From CAZAMB01 sp964501365 (GTDB lineage: Bacteria; Planctomycetota; Phycisphaerae; UBA1845): 64,000 nucleotides of DNA. The notes below the pieces were generated by a model that saw nothing but the letters and a program-made list of their open reading frames with translations, was not told where the DNA came from and did no database searches. The translations under genes were made by a program, and so were the position numbers. The DNA lies in NCBI GenBank assembly GCA_964501365.1, contig CAZCST010000017.1, positions 33,592-97,591 on the forward strand, given 5' to 3'. Below are positions 42,972-51,785 of this stretch, piece by piece (the first letter of the stretch is position 1; every line of letters starts with the position of its first letter).

Positions 42972-44618
42972 TCAATGTGTGCGGGGCAGACAAACGCAAA
43001 CGGTCGTGCCTTTGCCTGGTTCACTGTCCATGCGAATCGTGCCACCGTGCCCGACCACAATTCCATGAACGATGCTCAGCCCCAGCCCCGTGCCGCCTGA
43101 CCTTTGACGCGTGGTAAAGAACGGGTCAAAGATTCTGGCCTTGAGTTCGTCGGGGATTCCGCGGCCGTCGTCGGTGACGGTGACGCGCACAAAATCAGGA
43201 TCGATCGCAGTCTGAACGTTCACATGAGCTCCCCGATCCTTCGATTCGATCGCATTTCGAATCAAATTGACGAACACCTGATCGAGTTCCGCCAAGCGGC
43301 CCGGAATTTGAACGTCGGAATCCCTGAATACAACGTCCACCGTCGCCTGGCGCTCCATTGCGTAGCCACGGGTGAGTTGATAAGCGGCTTCCACGACCTG
43401 ATGCAGGCTGACCTGTTGTTCCTGTGACTCAATCCGCCTGCCAAACTGCAACACACCGCGGACGATTCGCGCGCAGCGATCCGTGTTCGCGGTGATGTCG
43501 TCGAGGAGGCCCTGCGCTTGCCTGGTTTTCCCCTGATTCAATGCATTCCTTGCGCACTCTGCGGAAAGTTGAATTCCGGTGATGGGATTGTTGATTTCGT
43601 GGGCGATTCCCGCAGCGAGCGTTCCCAGCGAGACCAGGCGCTCCGTATGCCGCATCATTTCCTCGTCGTGATAGCGCTGAATGGCAATGGCCGCAAGGCT
43701 CGCCGCCTGTTCAATGAGTTGCACTTCTCCTTTTGTCGGCCCTCGAGGCTCACGGTAGTACATGGCAAAGGTGCCCAGCAGTTGATCTGAGGAGGAAAGA
43801 ATCGGCTGAGACCAGCAGGCTCGTTTGCCAATCATGGCGGCGAGATCGAGATAGTCGGCCCAAAGCGGGTCGGTTTGAATATCGGTAACGACAACCCGGG
43901 ATCGTCGATACGCAGCCGTTCCGCATGAGCCGGCCCTGGGCCCGGCCGAGGCGCCGTCAATCGCACGATTGTATTCGCCCGGAAGGCTTGGCGCAGCGCC
44001 GTGGTGCAACGTCTGAGTGGCTGGATCGTACCGGAGAATGGAGCACACCATTTCCGAATTCTGACTTTCGAGGAGGCGAACGATTTGTTCGAGCGTTTCT
44101 TCGCGGGGTTTGCGCTTGGCCAGCGAATCCAGAATCTGCGTTTGCCCTATTTGAAACAGCTCAAGTTGCTTTCGCTGCGAAATATCGAACCAGCTTCCGA
44201 CCAGACTGACAATTTCCGAATGCTCATCACGCAACACCGAAACTTCGTCATGCAGCCACAAATACTCTCCATCAATTCTGCGAAAACGATACTCGTAGGT
44301 CATTGCGTTTTCGACGCCGATGTTTGCGAGGCGGTCAAGAATTGACTGCCTGTCGTGTTCATGGATCCGCTTGGTCCAGAAGAATGGATCGGCGTAAAAA
44401 TCCTCCGGTGCATAGCCCATCAACGGCCGGACGTTGTCACTCACGAACGTGGTTGGATAGGTCGGCCCGGGGCCGCACTCGTAAAGTACGTTTGGCAGTC
44501 GGGCAAAGAACTCCCGCAATGCTGGAAACTTGGGCTGTTCCGGCGTTCTAAGGCTTGGCCGGGTGCTTTGAATTGTCTGCGATTTCTTCATGATCGAATC
44601 GCCCTGGGATTGGTTCAA
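42972..44618 (-). CDS. PAS-GAF sensor histidine kinase
   Basis: A cytoplasmic hybrid-free histidine kinase of 548 residues. It has a PAS domain (about 40-150, RRIDGEYLWLHDEVSVLRDE), a GAF domain (about 170-310, GSCGTAAYRRSRVVVTDI), a HisKA helix with phospho-acceptor His in AGIAHEINNPITGIQL (about 340), and an HATPase domain with NLIRNAIESKDRG (about 455), DDGRGIPDELKARIF and GGTGLGLSIVHGIVVGHGG (about 515). The layout resembles NtrB-like kinases. No response regulator or membrane sensor is in the window; the signal is unknown. It converges on glnA. Confidence 0.88.
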   Translation of the reverse strand: MNQSQGDSIMKKSQTIQSTRPSLRTPEQPKFPALREFFARLPNVLYECGPGPTYPTTFVSDNVRPLMGYAPEDFYADPFFWTKRIHEHDRQSILDRLANIGVENAMTYEYRFRRIDGEYLWLHDEVSVLRDEHSEIVSLVGSWFDISQRKQLELFQIGQTQILDSLAKRKPREETLEQIVRLLESQNSEMVCSILRYDPATQTLHHGAAPSLPGEYNRAIDGASAGPRAGSCGTAAYRRSRVVVTDIQTDPLWADYLDLAAMIGKRACWSQPILSSSDQLLGTFAMYYREPRGPTKGEVQLIEQAASLAAIAIQRYHDEEMMRHTERLVSLGTLAAGIAHEINNPITGIQLSAECARNALNQGKTRQAQGLLDDITANTDRCARIVRGVLQFGRRIESQEQQVSLHQVVEAAYQLTRGYAMERQATVDVVFRDSDVQIPGRLAELDQVFVNLIRNAIESKDRGAHVNVQTAIDPDFVRVTVTDDGRGIPDELKARIFDPFFTTRQRSGGTGLGLSIVHGIVVGHGGTIRMDSEPGKGTTVCVCLPRTH

Positions 44619-44774
44619 CCCGCTGACACCAAGTCCCTCTTCCTATTATCTCACAGGACAAGGCAAATGTGAACAAAAAATGTGGAATAACTGTCAATTC
44701 TCGGGTATCCAAGCAGCTGGTCCCATGGAAATGCCATCCCGGTCAAGTTGTGCGTTCCGTCGACCCCCCGCACA

Positions 44775-46427
44775 ATGCTCGCCTCTACCGGCAAGGAACT
44801 GAAATTGGCCATTAGCGACCTTCGCAGCTTTATTGGGCTTCTCGACCAGCGTGGGCAACTTCGCCGCGTGAAGGCCGAGGTTGATCCGATCCTGGAGATT
44901 TCGGCCATCGCCGACCGGGTCAGCAAGTTGCCGGCGGCAGGGCCTTCTGCACCGCCCCAGACTGATCCCGTACATGGCCGGCAAGGCGGGCACGCACTCT
45001 TATTTGAAAACGTCAAAGGCCACGACATTCCGGTGGCGATCAACGTATTCGGCAGTTATGAGCGGATGCGACTGGCCCTTGGGGTCGAAACCTTCGAGCA
45101 ACTTGCCACTCGAGTGCAAGAATTAGTCAAACCCGAAATACCGACGACGCTACTGGAAAAGATGAAGAAGCTGCCTCAGCTCGCCAAACTGGCGAGCTTT
45201 GGGCCGAAGGTCGTCAAGCGTGGCCTGTGCCAGGAAGTCGTTCATACGGACGGCGCTAACCTTTTGTCGCTGCCCATCATTCAATGCTGGCCGCACGACG
45301 GCGAGGCGGGATATGGGGGCAAACCCAAGGAATTGTCGATTGACGATTGTCGATTGTCGATTGAAAACAATGCGGCGAAGTCGAAAATCTCAAATCACAA
45401 ATCGCGAATCGACCATCAAACCGGGACTGGCCGTTACATCACATTTGCCGGGATTTACACCAAGGACCCCGATTCGGGCGAGCGAAACGTGGGGATGTAT
45501 CGCGTACAGGTGTACGGGGAGAAACTGGCGGCGATGCACTGGCACATGCATCACGACGGGGCGCGGCACTTCCGGAAATATCAGTCGCGCGGAGCCAAAA
45601 TGCCGCTGGCCATCGTGCTCGGCGGCGAACCGGTGTTGCCCTACGCGGCGACATGTCCGCTGCCCCCGGACGTGAGCGAATTGCTGTTTGCCGGCTTCCT
45701 CAATGACGGCGGCATTGAATTGTGTCCTTGCAAGTCGATCGAAATGGAAGTGCCGGTCAATGCGGAAATCGTGATTGAGGGGTATGTCGATCCGGAAGAA
45801 ATGCTGATCGAAGGTCCGTTTGGCGACCACACAGGATTTTATTCACTGGCTGACCGCTACCCGGCGTTTCACGTCACGGCGATCACGCACCGCCGCGATC
45901 CGATTTATCCGACAACGATCGTCGGCCCCCCGCCACAGGAAGACTACTACCTTGGCAAGGCCACCGAGCGCATCTTTCTCCCGCTGCTTCGGATGCTGAT
46001 TCCGGACATTGTCGATTACTCCCTGCCGCGCTTCGGGGCGTTCCACAACGCCGTTTTTGTATCGATCCGCAAGGATTATCCGATGCAGGCCCGGAAAGTG
46101 ATGAGCAGCATCTGGGGTGCGGGGCAGATGATGTTTTCCAAGATGATCGTCGTGGTAGACGACCACGTGAATGTACATGACGAGCAGGACGTGCTGTTTC
46201 ACATGGGGGCAAACGTCGATTGGCGTCGGGACACGGTCATCGTGGACGGCCCCTGCGACATCCTTGACCATGCGACGCCGTACTACGGTACCGGCGCGAA
46301 AATCGGCATTGACGCCACCCGCAAGATCGCCGGGGAAGGCATGGTTCGCGACTGGCCCGACGAACTCAAAATGTCGCAGGAAACCCTCGAGCTCATATCC
46401 CGCCGCTGGACCGAATACGGCCTATAG
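44775..46427 (+). CDS. UbiD-family decarboxylase (probable menaquinone route)
   Basis: UbiD enzymes are prenylated-FMN-dependent decarboxylases; with MqnE in the same window the likely substrate is the futalosine-route intermediate. From ATG 44775 the protein has 550 residues. It has DLRSFIGLLDQRGQLRRV near residue 15, LLFENVKGHDIPVAINVFGS near 76, the prFMN contacts in GRYITFAGI and GPFGDHTGFYS near 347, and the Glu-containing IEMEVPVNAEIVIEGYV. Between GGKPKE and TGTGRYIT (about residues 186-215) about 30 residues are encoded by the TCGATTGTCGATT repeat; the frame is kept. The start could also be a little further upstream. Confidence 0.83.
   Translation: MLASTGKELKLAISDLRSFIGLLDQRGQLRRVKAEVDPILEISAIADRVSKLPAAGPSAPPQTDPVHGRQGGHALLFENVKGHDIPVAINVFGSYERMRLALGVETFEQLATRVQELVKPEIPTTLLEKMKKLPQLAKLASFGPKVVKRGLCQEVVHTDGANLLSLPIIQCWPHDGEAGYGGKPKELSIDDCRLSIENNAAKSKISNHKSRIDHQTGTGRYITFAGIYTKDPDSGERNVGMYRVQVYGEKLAAMHWHMHHDGARHFRKYQSRGAKMPLAIVLGGEPVLPYAATCPLPPDVSELLFAGFLNDGGIELCPCKSIEMEVPVNAEIVIEGYVDPEEMLIEGPFGDHTGFYSLADRYPAFHVTAITHRRDPIYPTTIVGPPPQEDYYLGKATERIFLPLLRMLIPDIVDYSLPRFGAFHNAVFVSIRKDYPMQARKVMSSIWGAGQMMFSKMIVVVDDHVNVHDEQDVLFHMGANVDWRRDTVIVDGPCDILDHATPYYGTGAKIGIDATRKIAGEGMVRDWPDELKMSQETLELISRRWTEYGL
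45331..45420 (+). repeat. TCGATT-type repeat inserted in frame inside the UbiD-family gene
   Basis: Two blocks, GTCGATTGACGATTGTCGAT (from 45334) and AAATCACAAATCGCGAATCG (from 45389), match the intergenic repeat words near 7444, 30240 and 30866. Their length keeps the reading frame, adding an Arg/Ser/Ile/Asp/Asn-rich segment. Confidence 0.75.
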
Positions 46428-46598
46428 GCACGATTGCGTCCCAGACCCAATTTCCACCCCCAAGTGGTGCTTTGCAATGGCCCTCGCGTATGGCGATTGG
46501 CTTGTTGTTAACCTAGAATCGCGGAAGCTAAAGGGGCCTTAGGGCCGAAAAAGGGAGTAGGGATTCATCGTGCAATTTGCTTCAACCAGGATGGTGAA

Positions 46599-47822
46599 AT
46601 GATGCAAACCATGGACGGTTCATTTCGAGCAAGACGCAGTTCCATCGCGGCAGTCGCTGGTCTTTCGCTGCTTGCAACACTGGCCTCAACGGGATGTCAA
46701 GGCAGCCGTTGGGGTATGTTTGGCAAACCCTATGGGCAGGAGCAAATCCGGGCCATCTGGGTGACTCGCTGGGATTACAAGTCGGCTTCGGACATCTCCA
46801 AAGTGATGGATAACTGCAAGGCGGCCGGTTTCAACACGGTGCTATTTCAGGTTCGCGGGGCGGGAACGGTCACGTATCGCTCCAAGATCGAACCCTGGGC
46901 CGAGGAATTCGGGGGACGCGATCCGGGATTTGATCCGCTGGCTGTCGCCTGCAAGGAGGCGGACCGCCGGGGCATGAGCCTTCACGCCTGGGTGAACGTA
47001 CTGCCCGCTTATCGCGGCAAGGAGCCGCCGGCCAATCCGCGTCAGCTCTATAACGCGCATCCGGATTGGTTCCTGCGCGACGCGATGGGGCACCGGCAGC
47101 CGCTCGGGTGGTATGACAGCCTGAATCCGTGTTACCCGGAGGTGCGGCGATACCTGACCGGAGTGATGCACGAAATCGTTTCGCGGTATCCGGTCGATGG
47201 ATTGCACCTCGACTACGCCCGATTTCCCATCGAGCCCGTGGACTCCTATGGCGGCAATCCGGTGCCCGACTATCCGCGCGACCCGCGGACGCTGGCGCTG
47301 TTCCGCAAGGCGACGGGAAAATCCCCAGACCAATCGGCGGCGGCATGGGAGGCATGGCGGACGGACTGCATGACTCAGGTGATCCGCGATATCCGCAAGA
47401 TGATGCTCAAGACCAATCCCAAGGCCGTGCTTACCGCGGCAGTGGGTCCTGTGCCAGAGGAACATCGAAGGAAATTCTATCAGGACGCCCCCCGATGGAT
47501 TCAAGAGGGCCTGGTCGATGCGGTTTACCCCATGAATTATGATTCGGACCTGCGCGTGTATACGAACCGCGTGGCTTCATGGGCGGCGATGAGCTCGCGA
47601 GTGCCCGTAGTTACGGGTGTGATGTTCGACAAGCGGAACGCGGGGACGGTGCTGGCGCAGGTACAGGAAGCCAGCCGGCGCGGCACGCATTTTGCAGCTT
47701 TTGCCTATAATTCCCTGTTTGAGCGGCTCGACGGCAGCGGCAGGCCGATCATGGATGGACAAAGTGCTTCCCGTGCGGCGCTGCGCAAAGAAGTGATCCC
47801 CAAGCTCCGCCGCCTCTCCTGA
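46599..47822 (+). CDS. Glycosyl-hydrolase-like lipoprotein (GHL10/YngK-type)
   Basis: The 407-residue protein starts with a lipoprotein signal (VAGLSLLATLASTGC, Cys about residue 33). The body is a TIM barrel of the GHL10/DUF187 group: IRAIWVTRWDYKSASDISKV near residue 51, FNTVLFQVRGAGTVTYRS near 75, HAWVNVLPAYRG near 128, DGLHLDYARFPIEP near 200, and VYPMNYDSD near 308. Asp and Glu at these places resemble glycosidase catalytic residues, but the substrate is unknown. The family is often tied to cell-wall or exopolysaccharide turnover. The next gene, a ROK kinase, fits sugar use. Confidence 0.8.
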   Translation: MMQTMDGSFRARRSSIAAVAGLSLLATLASTGCQGSRWGMFGKPYGQEQIRAIWVTRWDYKSASDISKVMDNCKAAGFNTVLFQVRGAGTVTYRSKIEPWAEEFGGRDPGFDPLAVACKEADRRGMSLHAWVNVLPAYRGKEPPANPRQLYNAHPDWFLRDAMGHRQPLGWYDSLNPCYPEVRRYLTGVMHEIVSRYPVDGLHLDYARFPIEPVDSYGGNPVPDYPRDPRTLALFRKATGKSPDQSAAAWEAWRTDCMTQVIRDIRKMMLKTNPKAVLTAAVGPVPEEHRRKFYQDAPRWIQEGLVDAVYPMNYDSDLRVYTNRVASWAAMSSRVPVVTGVMFDKRNAGTVLAQVQEASRRGTHFAAFAYNSLFERLDGSGRPIMDGQSASRAALRKEVIPKLRRLS

Positions 47823-47882
47823 TGAGATTCTGATCCAGACCCCGAACGCGAGTCGAAAATCGGCCGGGGCGAGCGAGCGGGC

Positions 47883-48782
47883 GTGACGCCGAAAGTCTCC
47901 AATTCATCCTCGCTCTCGATTGGGATTGATATCGGCGGTACGACCTCTCGCGCCGCGCTGGTCGACGATTGCGGCAACGTGGTCGAATCAACACATCGGC
48001 CCTCGCCTCTAGAATACGAAGAATTTGTGCGTTGGATATGTACCGCGGTTTCCGCCTGGTCGAAAGCACATCCGGTACTCCTCAAGATCCGTCTGGCCTT
48101 GCCCGGCGTGGTGGATCGCGCCAATGGGACAGTAATTCGGTCCGTCAACCTGCCCTGGCTCGAGGGACAACCGATTGTCGATCAACTCGAACGCGAGACT
48201 GGACTGCGGCCAACCCTGCTCACTGACGCGGAAGCCGCAACCTGGGGCGAGTTTGTTGACTCGGGCAGGCCGGCCAGTCCGTTTGCCCATTTGCGACTTG
48301 GAACCGGGGTCGCCTGCGGGGTCGTCGTAGAAGGACGGTTGATTCCGACCGATCCGACGCGGCGAACCCATTGGCCGATTCTTGTTGTGGATCAACGTCC
48401 AGCTGCACCGAAGTGCCCTTGCCGGCTTAGCGGTTGTCTCGAGCTCTTTGCCTCCGGGAATTCCCTCGTGAACAAGGCTGGCGAGTTCGGGTTTGGCCGC
48501 ACGTTGGACGACCTCCGGACGGGTTACGAGTCAGGCGATGAGCGCGTGATCGATTTGCTGGATTGTGCTGCCAATGCCGTCGCTCGTGCCGTTGATAACC
48601 TCGTGAAGGCGTATGATGTCAAGCTGGTCGTTCTCGGTGGCGGCGTTCTGAAAGCGCTGCCGCTTCTTTTCACGTCAATACAACAAATCACCGAATCCGC
48701 GGTACTCATCCGCTTATCCCGACTCAAGGATGATGCTGGAATCGTGGGAGCAGCGCGGTTTCCGGACCCTTCGGGGCTGTGA
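47883..48782 (+). CDS. ROK-family sugar kinase
   Basis: ROK proteins are sugar kinases or repressors; this one has no DNA-binding domain, so a kinase is likely. From GTG 47883 the protein has 299 residues. The phosphate-binding loop is IGIDIGGTTSRAAL (about residues 12-25), the catalytic region is LPWLEGQPIVDQL and TDAEAATWGEF (about 117), and the zinc site is KCPCRLSGCLELFASG (about 178), matching CxCGxxGCxE except that Gly is replaced. VVLGGGVL (about 255) is the second nucleotide motif. Sugar specificity is unclear. It follows the GHL10 gene by 60 bp. Confidence 0.82.
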   Translation: MTPKVSNSSSLSIGIDIGGTTSRAALVDDCGNVVESTHRPSPLEYEEFVRWICTAVSAWSKAHPVLLKIRLALPGVVDRANGTVIRSVNLPWLEGQPIVDQLERETGLRPTLLTDAEAATWGEFVDSGRPASPFAHLRLGTGVACGVVVEGRLIPTDPTRRTHWPILVVDQRPAAPKCPCRLSGCLELFASGNSLVNKAGEFGFGRTLDDLRTGYESGDERVIDLLDCAANAVARAVDNLVKAYDVKLVVLGGGVLKALPLLFTSIQQITESAVLIRLSRLKDDAGIVGAARFPDPSGL

Positions 48783-48831
48783 GAATTTGACGCGGAAAGC
48801 CTCGCGGAGTAGGGTTCGATTCTCGATTTGA

Positions 48832-48906
48832 CGGGGCGTAGCTCAGCCTGGCTAGAGCGCTGCGTTCGGGACGCAGAGGTCGCAGGTTCAAATCCTGTCG
48901 CCCCGA
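48832..48906 (+). tRNA. tRNA-Pro (anticodon CGG)
   Basis: The acceptor stem CGGGGCG pairs with CGCCCCG. The D arm has GCTCAGCCTGGCTAGAGC, the anticodon arm CTGCG-TTCGGGA-CGCAG (loop bases give anticodon CGG), and the T arm GCAGGTTCAAATCCTGT. The discriminator is A and no CCA is encoded. An ORF running through it into the next gene is an artefact. Confidence 0.93.
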
Positions 48907-48971
48907 CTTCTTCCCGCCCGATGTGGGCGAAATCAATAACGCAAGATCAGACCTGTACGAGACTTAAAGCC

Positions 48972-49682
48972 ATGCAGCGGAGAGAATTTCTGGCATCCGG
49001 CTTGGCGCTGGGCTGCGTTCAAATTCCGCAAGCGTTCGCAGGAGATCCGCCACAAGTAGGTGCAAACAAGGCGATTGCCGAAGGCGGGCCGCTCACACCC
49101 CCCAAGGATCGACCGATCGAAGTCGTGATCGCCGTATCCGCCAATACGACCTGGATTGATTTTGTTGGTCCTCTCGCCGTATTCGAGACTTACCATTTCG
49201 ACCCTATCGAGAAGAAGCACAAGCCACGATTCCATATGTCGCTGGTCAGCGAGAAGCTTGAGGTGGTGCAAAACCTCATGCCAGACTGCACATTTCAAAA
49301 TGCCCCGAAGGCCGACATCATCCTGATTCCGGCACAACGAGGGTCGCCGGCAATGCTCGAATGGATTCGCAAATCGGCGGACACCGCAGAAGTGACAATG
49401 TCTGTTTGTACGGGGGCATCGCACCTTGCGCGGGCCGGTTTACTGAATGGACAACAGGCGACGACGCACCACGAGTCCATCGAACATTTCACCAAGGAAT
49501 TCCCCGAAGTGAAATGGATAGCGGGCATGCGATTCGTGGAGGGTAAAAAAGTCTCGACGGGCGGCGGACTTACGGCTGGAATCGACCTGGCCCTTCGGGT
49601 GACAGAACGCTACTTCGGACGAGCTTCGGCTCAAGAGGTGGCCGACCATCTGGAATATCAGGGCAAGGGATGGATCGTTTGA
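48972..49682 (+). CDS. Exported DJ-1/PfpI-family protein
   Basis: The 236-residue protein starts with an RR-containing signal (MQRREFLASGLALGCVQIPQ), suggesting Tat or Sec export. The DJ-1/PfpI domain (about 45-230) opens with IEVVIAVSANTTWIDFVGPLAVFE and carries the nucleophile elbow VCTGASHLARAGLL (Cys about residue 143) with HHESIEHFTKEFP following. It is of the GATase1 type related to AraC-family N-terminal domains but has no HTH. The substrate is unknown. ATG 48972 lies just after the tRNA-Pro. Confidence 0.83.
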   Translation: MQRREFLASGLALGCVQIPQAFAGDPPQVGANKAIAEGGPLTPPKDRPIEVVIAVSANTTWIDFVGPLAVFETYHFDPIEKKHKPRFHMSLVSEKLEVVQNLMPDCTFQNAPKADIILIPAQRGSPAMLEWIRKSADTAEVTMSVCTGASHLARAGLLNGQQATTHHESIEHFTKEFPEVKWIAGMRFVEGKKVSTGGGLTAGIDLALRVTERYFGRASAQEVADHLEYQGKGWIV

Positions 49683-49749
49683 CGGCAAACGGCAACATTG
49701 GGGATTCACACAGTCTACTTCACAATTTCTGAAATCTGGAAAGAGTACG

Positions 49750-51264
49750 ATGCCAAGTCATGATTCTGGACGCGTGCTGATTGGAGCCTTCGCCCTTTTG
49801 CTCGGCTCTTTGGTGCGGGCGGAAAGTCCCGAGCAGTGGTATCGCGACGGACGGGAGGCCGTGGACCGCGCAAAGCGAGAAGCTCCGATCACCGGTAAGG
49901 CAAAGAATGTCATTCTCTTTCTTGGTGATGGAATGGGGATTACGACCGTGACGGCCGCGCGAATTCTGGAAGGCCAGCAGCGCGGGCAAACCGGCGAAGA
50001 AAATTTCCTCAGCTTTGAAAAGTTCCCCAATACGGCATTCGTCAAGACCTACAACACTGATGCGCAGACGGCCGACTCCGCCGGCACGATGTCGGCCATT
50101 GTCACCGGCGTGAAAACGCGGATCGGATACCTTTCCGTAAATCAAAACGCAATTCGCGGCGATTTTGCATCGGCAAAGGCCAACCAGACAACGACGATAC
50201 TTGAACTTGCGGAAAAGGCCGGGCTGTCCACCGGAATTGTGACGACGACGCGGGTGACGCATGCCACACCGGCGGCGTGCTATGCGCATGTTTCGGAGCG
50301 TGACTGGGAGGATGACAAGTCGATTCCGGCCGAGCAGCGAAAGGCCGGGGCCCTGGATATCGCACGACAGTTGATTGACTTTCCGTATGGTGACGGCCTG
50401 GAGGTCGTGCTCGGCGGAGGCCGGTCGAATTTCCTGCCGGAATCGGTCGCTGATCCGGAGATGGAAAAGCCCCTCGGACGGCGGCAAGACCAGCGTAACC
50501 TGATTGAGGAGTGGCAAAAAAAGCCGGATGCCGTCTATGTCTGGAACATGGATCAGTTTCGGGCTGTCGATGTTGCAAAGAGCAGGCACCTGCTGGGCCT
50601 GTTTGAACCCTCGCATATGAAATACGAATTCGATCGCAAAAAGGATCGCGGCGGAGAGCCTTCACTGACGGAAATGACGCTCAAGGCCATCGAAATGCTC
50701 TCGCGGAATGATAAGGGGTTTTTCCTGATGGTCGAAGGCGGACGCATCGACCACGCGCATCATGAGGGGAATGCGTTTCGTGCGCTGACCGAGGCGATTG
50801 AATTCTCCCACGCGGTGGCGGCTGCCCGTGAAAAAACGCGGCGGGAAGACACGCTCATCATCGTGACGGCCGATCACAGCCACGTGTTTACGATGTGCGG
50901 ATATCCCACGCGCGGCAACCCGATCCTCGGCAAAGTCACAGATTGCGACTGCCCTCCGGATCAGAAGGGCAAACTTGCACTCGACGCTCACGGAATGCCG
51001 TTCACGACGCTTGGGTATGCCAACGGCCCCGGATGCAAAGCCGGTGCTCCACGGGTTGATTTGTCCACCGTGGACACCACCGATGCGGACTACAAGCAGG
51101 AATCCACCATTCCGTTGGCCGCCGAATCACACGGAGGCGAAGACGTTCCGCTGTACGCTGATGGGCCGGGCGCATGGTTGTTTCACGGCGTTCTGGAGCA
51201 GAACGTCATTTTTCACGTGATGGCAGACGCGCTGGGCCTGTCGGGCGAGGCCCCAAAGCCATGA
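49750..51264 (+). CDS. Alkaline phosphatase
   Basis: A periplasmic metal phosphatase releasing phosphate from esters. The 504-residue protein has a signal peptide (VLIGAFALLLGSLVRA), then ILFLGDGMGITTVTAARIL near residue 55, the nucleophile region TDAQTADSAGTMSAIVTGVKT near 103, TTTRVTHATPAACYAHV near 160, GGRIDHAHHEGN near 330 and TADHSHVFTMCGYPTRGNP near 375, with SHGGEDVPLYADGPGAWLF near 460. These give the two zinc and one magnesium sites. It is translationally coupled to the RidA-like gene by ATGA. No pho box was identified. Confidence 0.93.
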   Translation: MPSHDSGRVLIGAFALLLGSLVRAESPEQWYRDGREAVDRAKREAPITGKAKNVILFLGDGMGITTVTAARILEGQQRGQTGEENFLSFEKFPNTAFVKTYNTDAQTADSAGTMSAIVTGVKTRIGYLSVNQNAIRGDFASAKANQTTTILELAEKAGLSTGIVTTTRVTHATPAACYAHVSERDWEDDKSIPAEQRKAGALDIARQLIDFPYGDGLEVVLGGGRSNFLPESVADPEMEKPLGRRQDQRNLIEEWQKKPDAVYVWNMDQFRAVDVAKSRHLLGLFEPSHMKYEFDRKKDRGGEPSLTEMTLKAIEMLSRNDKGFFLMVEGGRIDHAHHEGNAFRALTEAIEFSHAVAAAREKTRREDTLIIVTADHSHVFTMCGYPTRGNPILGKVTDCDCPPDQKGKLALDAHGMPFTTLGYANGPGCKAGAPRVDLSTVDTTDADYKQESTIPLAAESHGGEDVPLYADGPGAWLFHGVLEQNVIFHVMADALGLSGEAPKP

Positions 51265-51650
51265 AGTTGGAGAGGGTGTTCAGCGGTGCGCCGTGGGAGC
51301 AAAGAGTCGGGTATTGCCGTGCGGTGCGGGCGGGGAATTTGATCTTCGTGACGGGCACGGCGCCGGTGGCCGAAGGCGGCGGAGTGTTTGCTCCCGGCGA
51401 TGCACATGCCCAGGCTTGTCGGTGCTTCGAGATTATTCAACGTGCTTTGGCCGGCTTGGGGGCGTCCATGTCCGACGTGGTGCGCACCCGAATGTTCGTC
51501 ACCGACATTCGGCGCTGGGAGGAATTTGGGAGGGCCCATGCCGAGTTCTTTCGCGATCATCCTCCGGCAACCAGCATGATTGAGCTGAAGGGCTTGATCG
51601 ATCCGGCCATGCTCATTGAAATCGAGGCCGACGCGGTTTGTATGGATTAG
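51261..51650 (+). CDS. RidA/YjgF-family protein lacking the catalytic Arg
   Basis: Rid proteins hydrolyse reactive imines from PLP enzymes. The 129-residue protein shows the family core (GNLIFVTGTAP, VVRTRMFVTDIRRWEEFGRAHAEFF, and a C-terminal LIEIEADAV). The PARS motif that carries Arg105 in RidA reads PATS here, so deaminase activity may be lost and another role is possible. ATG 51261 overlaps the alkaline-phosphatase stop by four bases. Confidence 0.85.
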   Translation: MKLERVFSGAPWEQRVGYCRAVRAGNLIFVTGTAPVAEGGGVFAPGDAHAQACRCFEIIQRALAGLGASMSDVVRTRMFVTDIRRWEEFGRAHAEFFRDHPPATSMIELKGLIDPAMLIEIEADAVCMD

Positions 51651-51785
51651 TTTCGGACCAAGAACTTCGGCCTCGCTCCTCTTGCCGGCGGCGCACAATC
51701 CGGTGCCGGAAATTCGCAAACAATTTCCCTTCTTTGGACGGGCCATGTCAATTTGCTATTCTACGATTCCAGTGAGGTACACGAA

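Noticed and set aside
48828..48971. Upstream extension of the DJ-1-like protein through the tRNA-Pro gene
   Set aside because: The extra peptide (SSAWLERCVRDAEVAGSNPV) is the usual false translation of a tRNA; the signal peptide starts at 48972.
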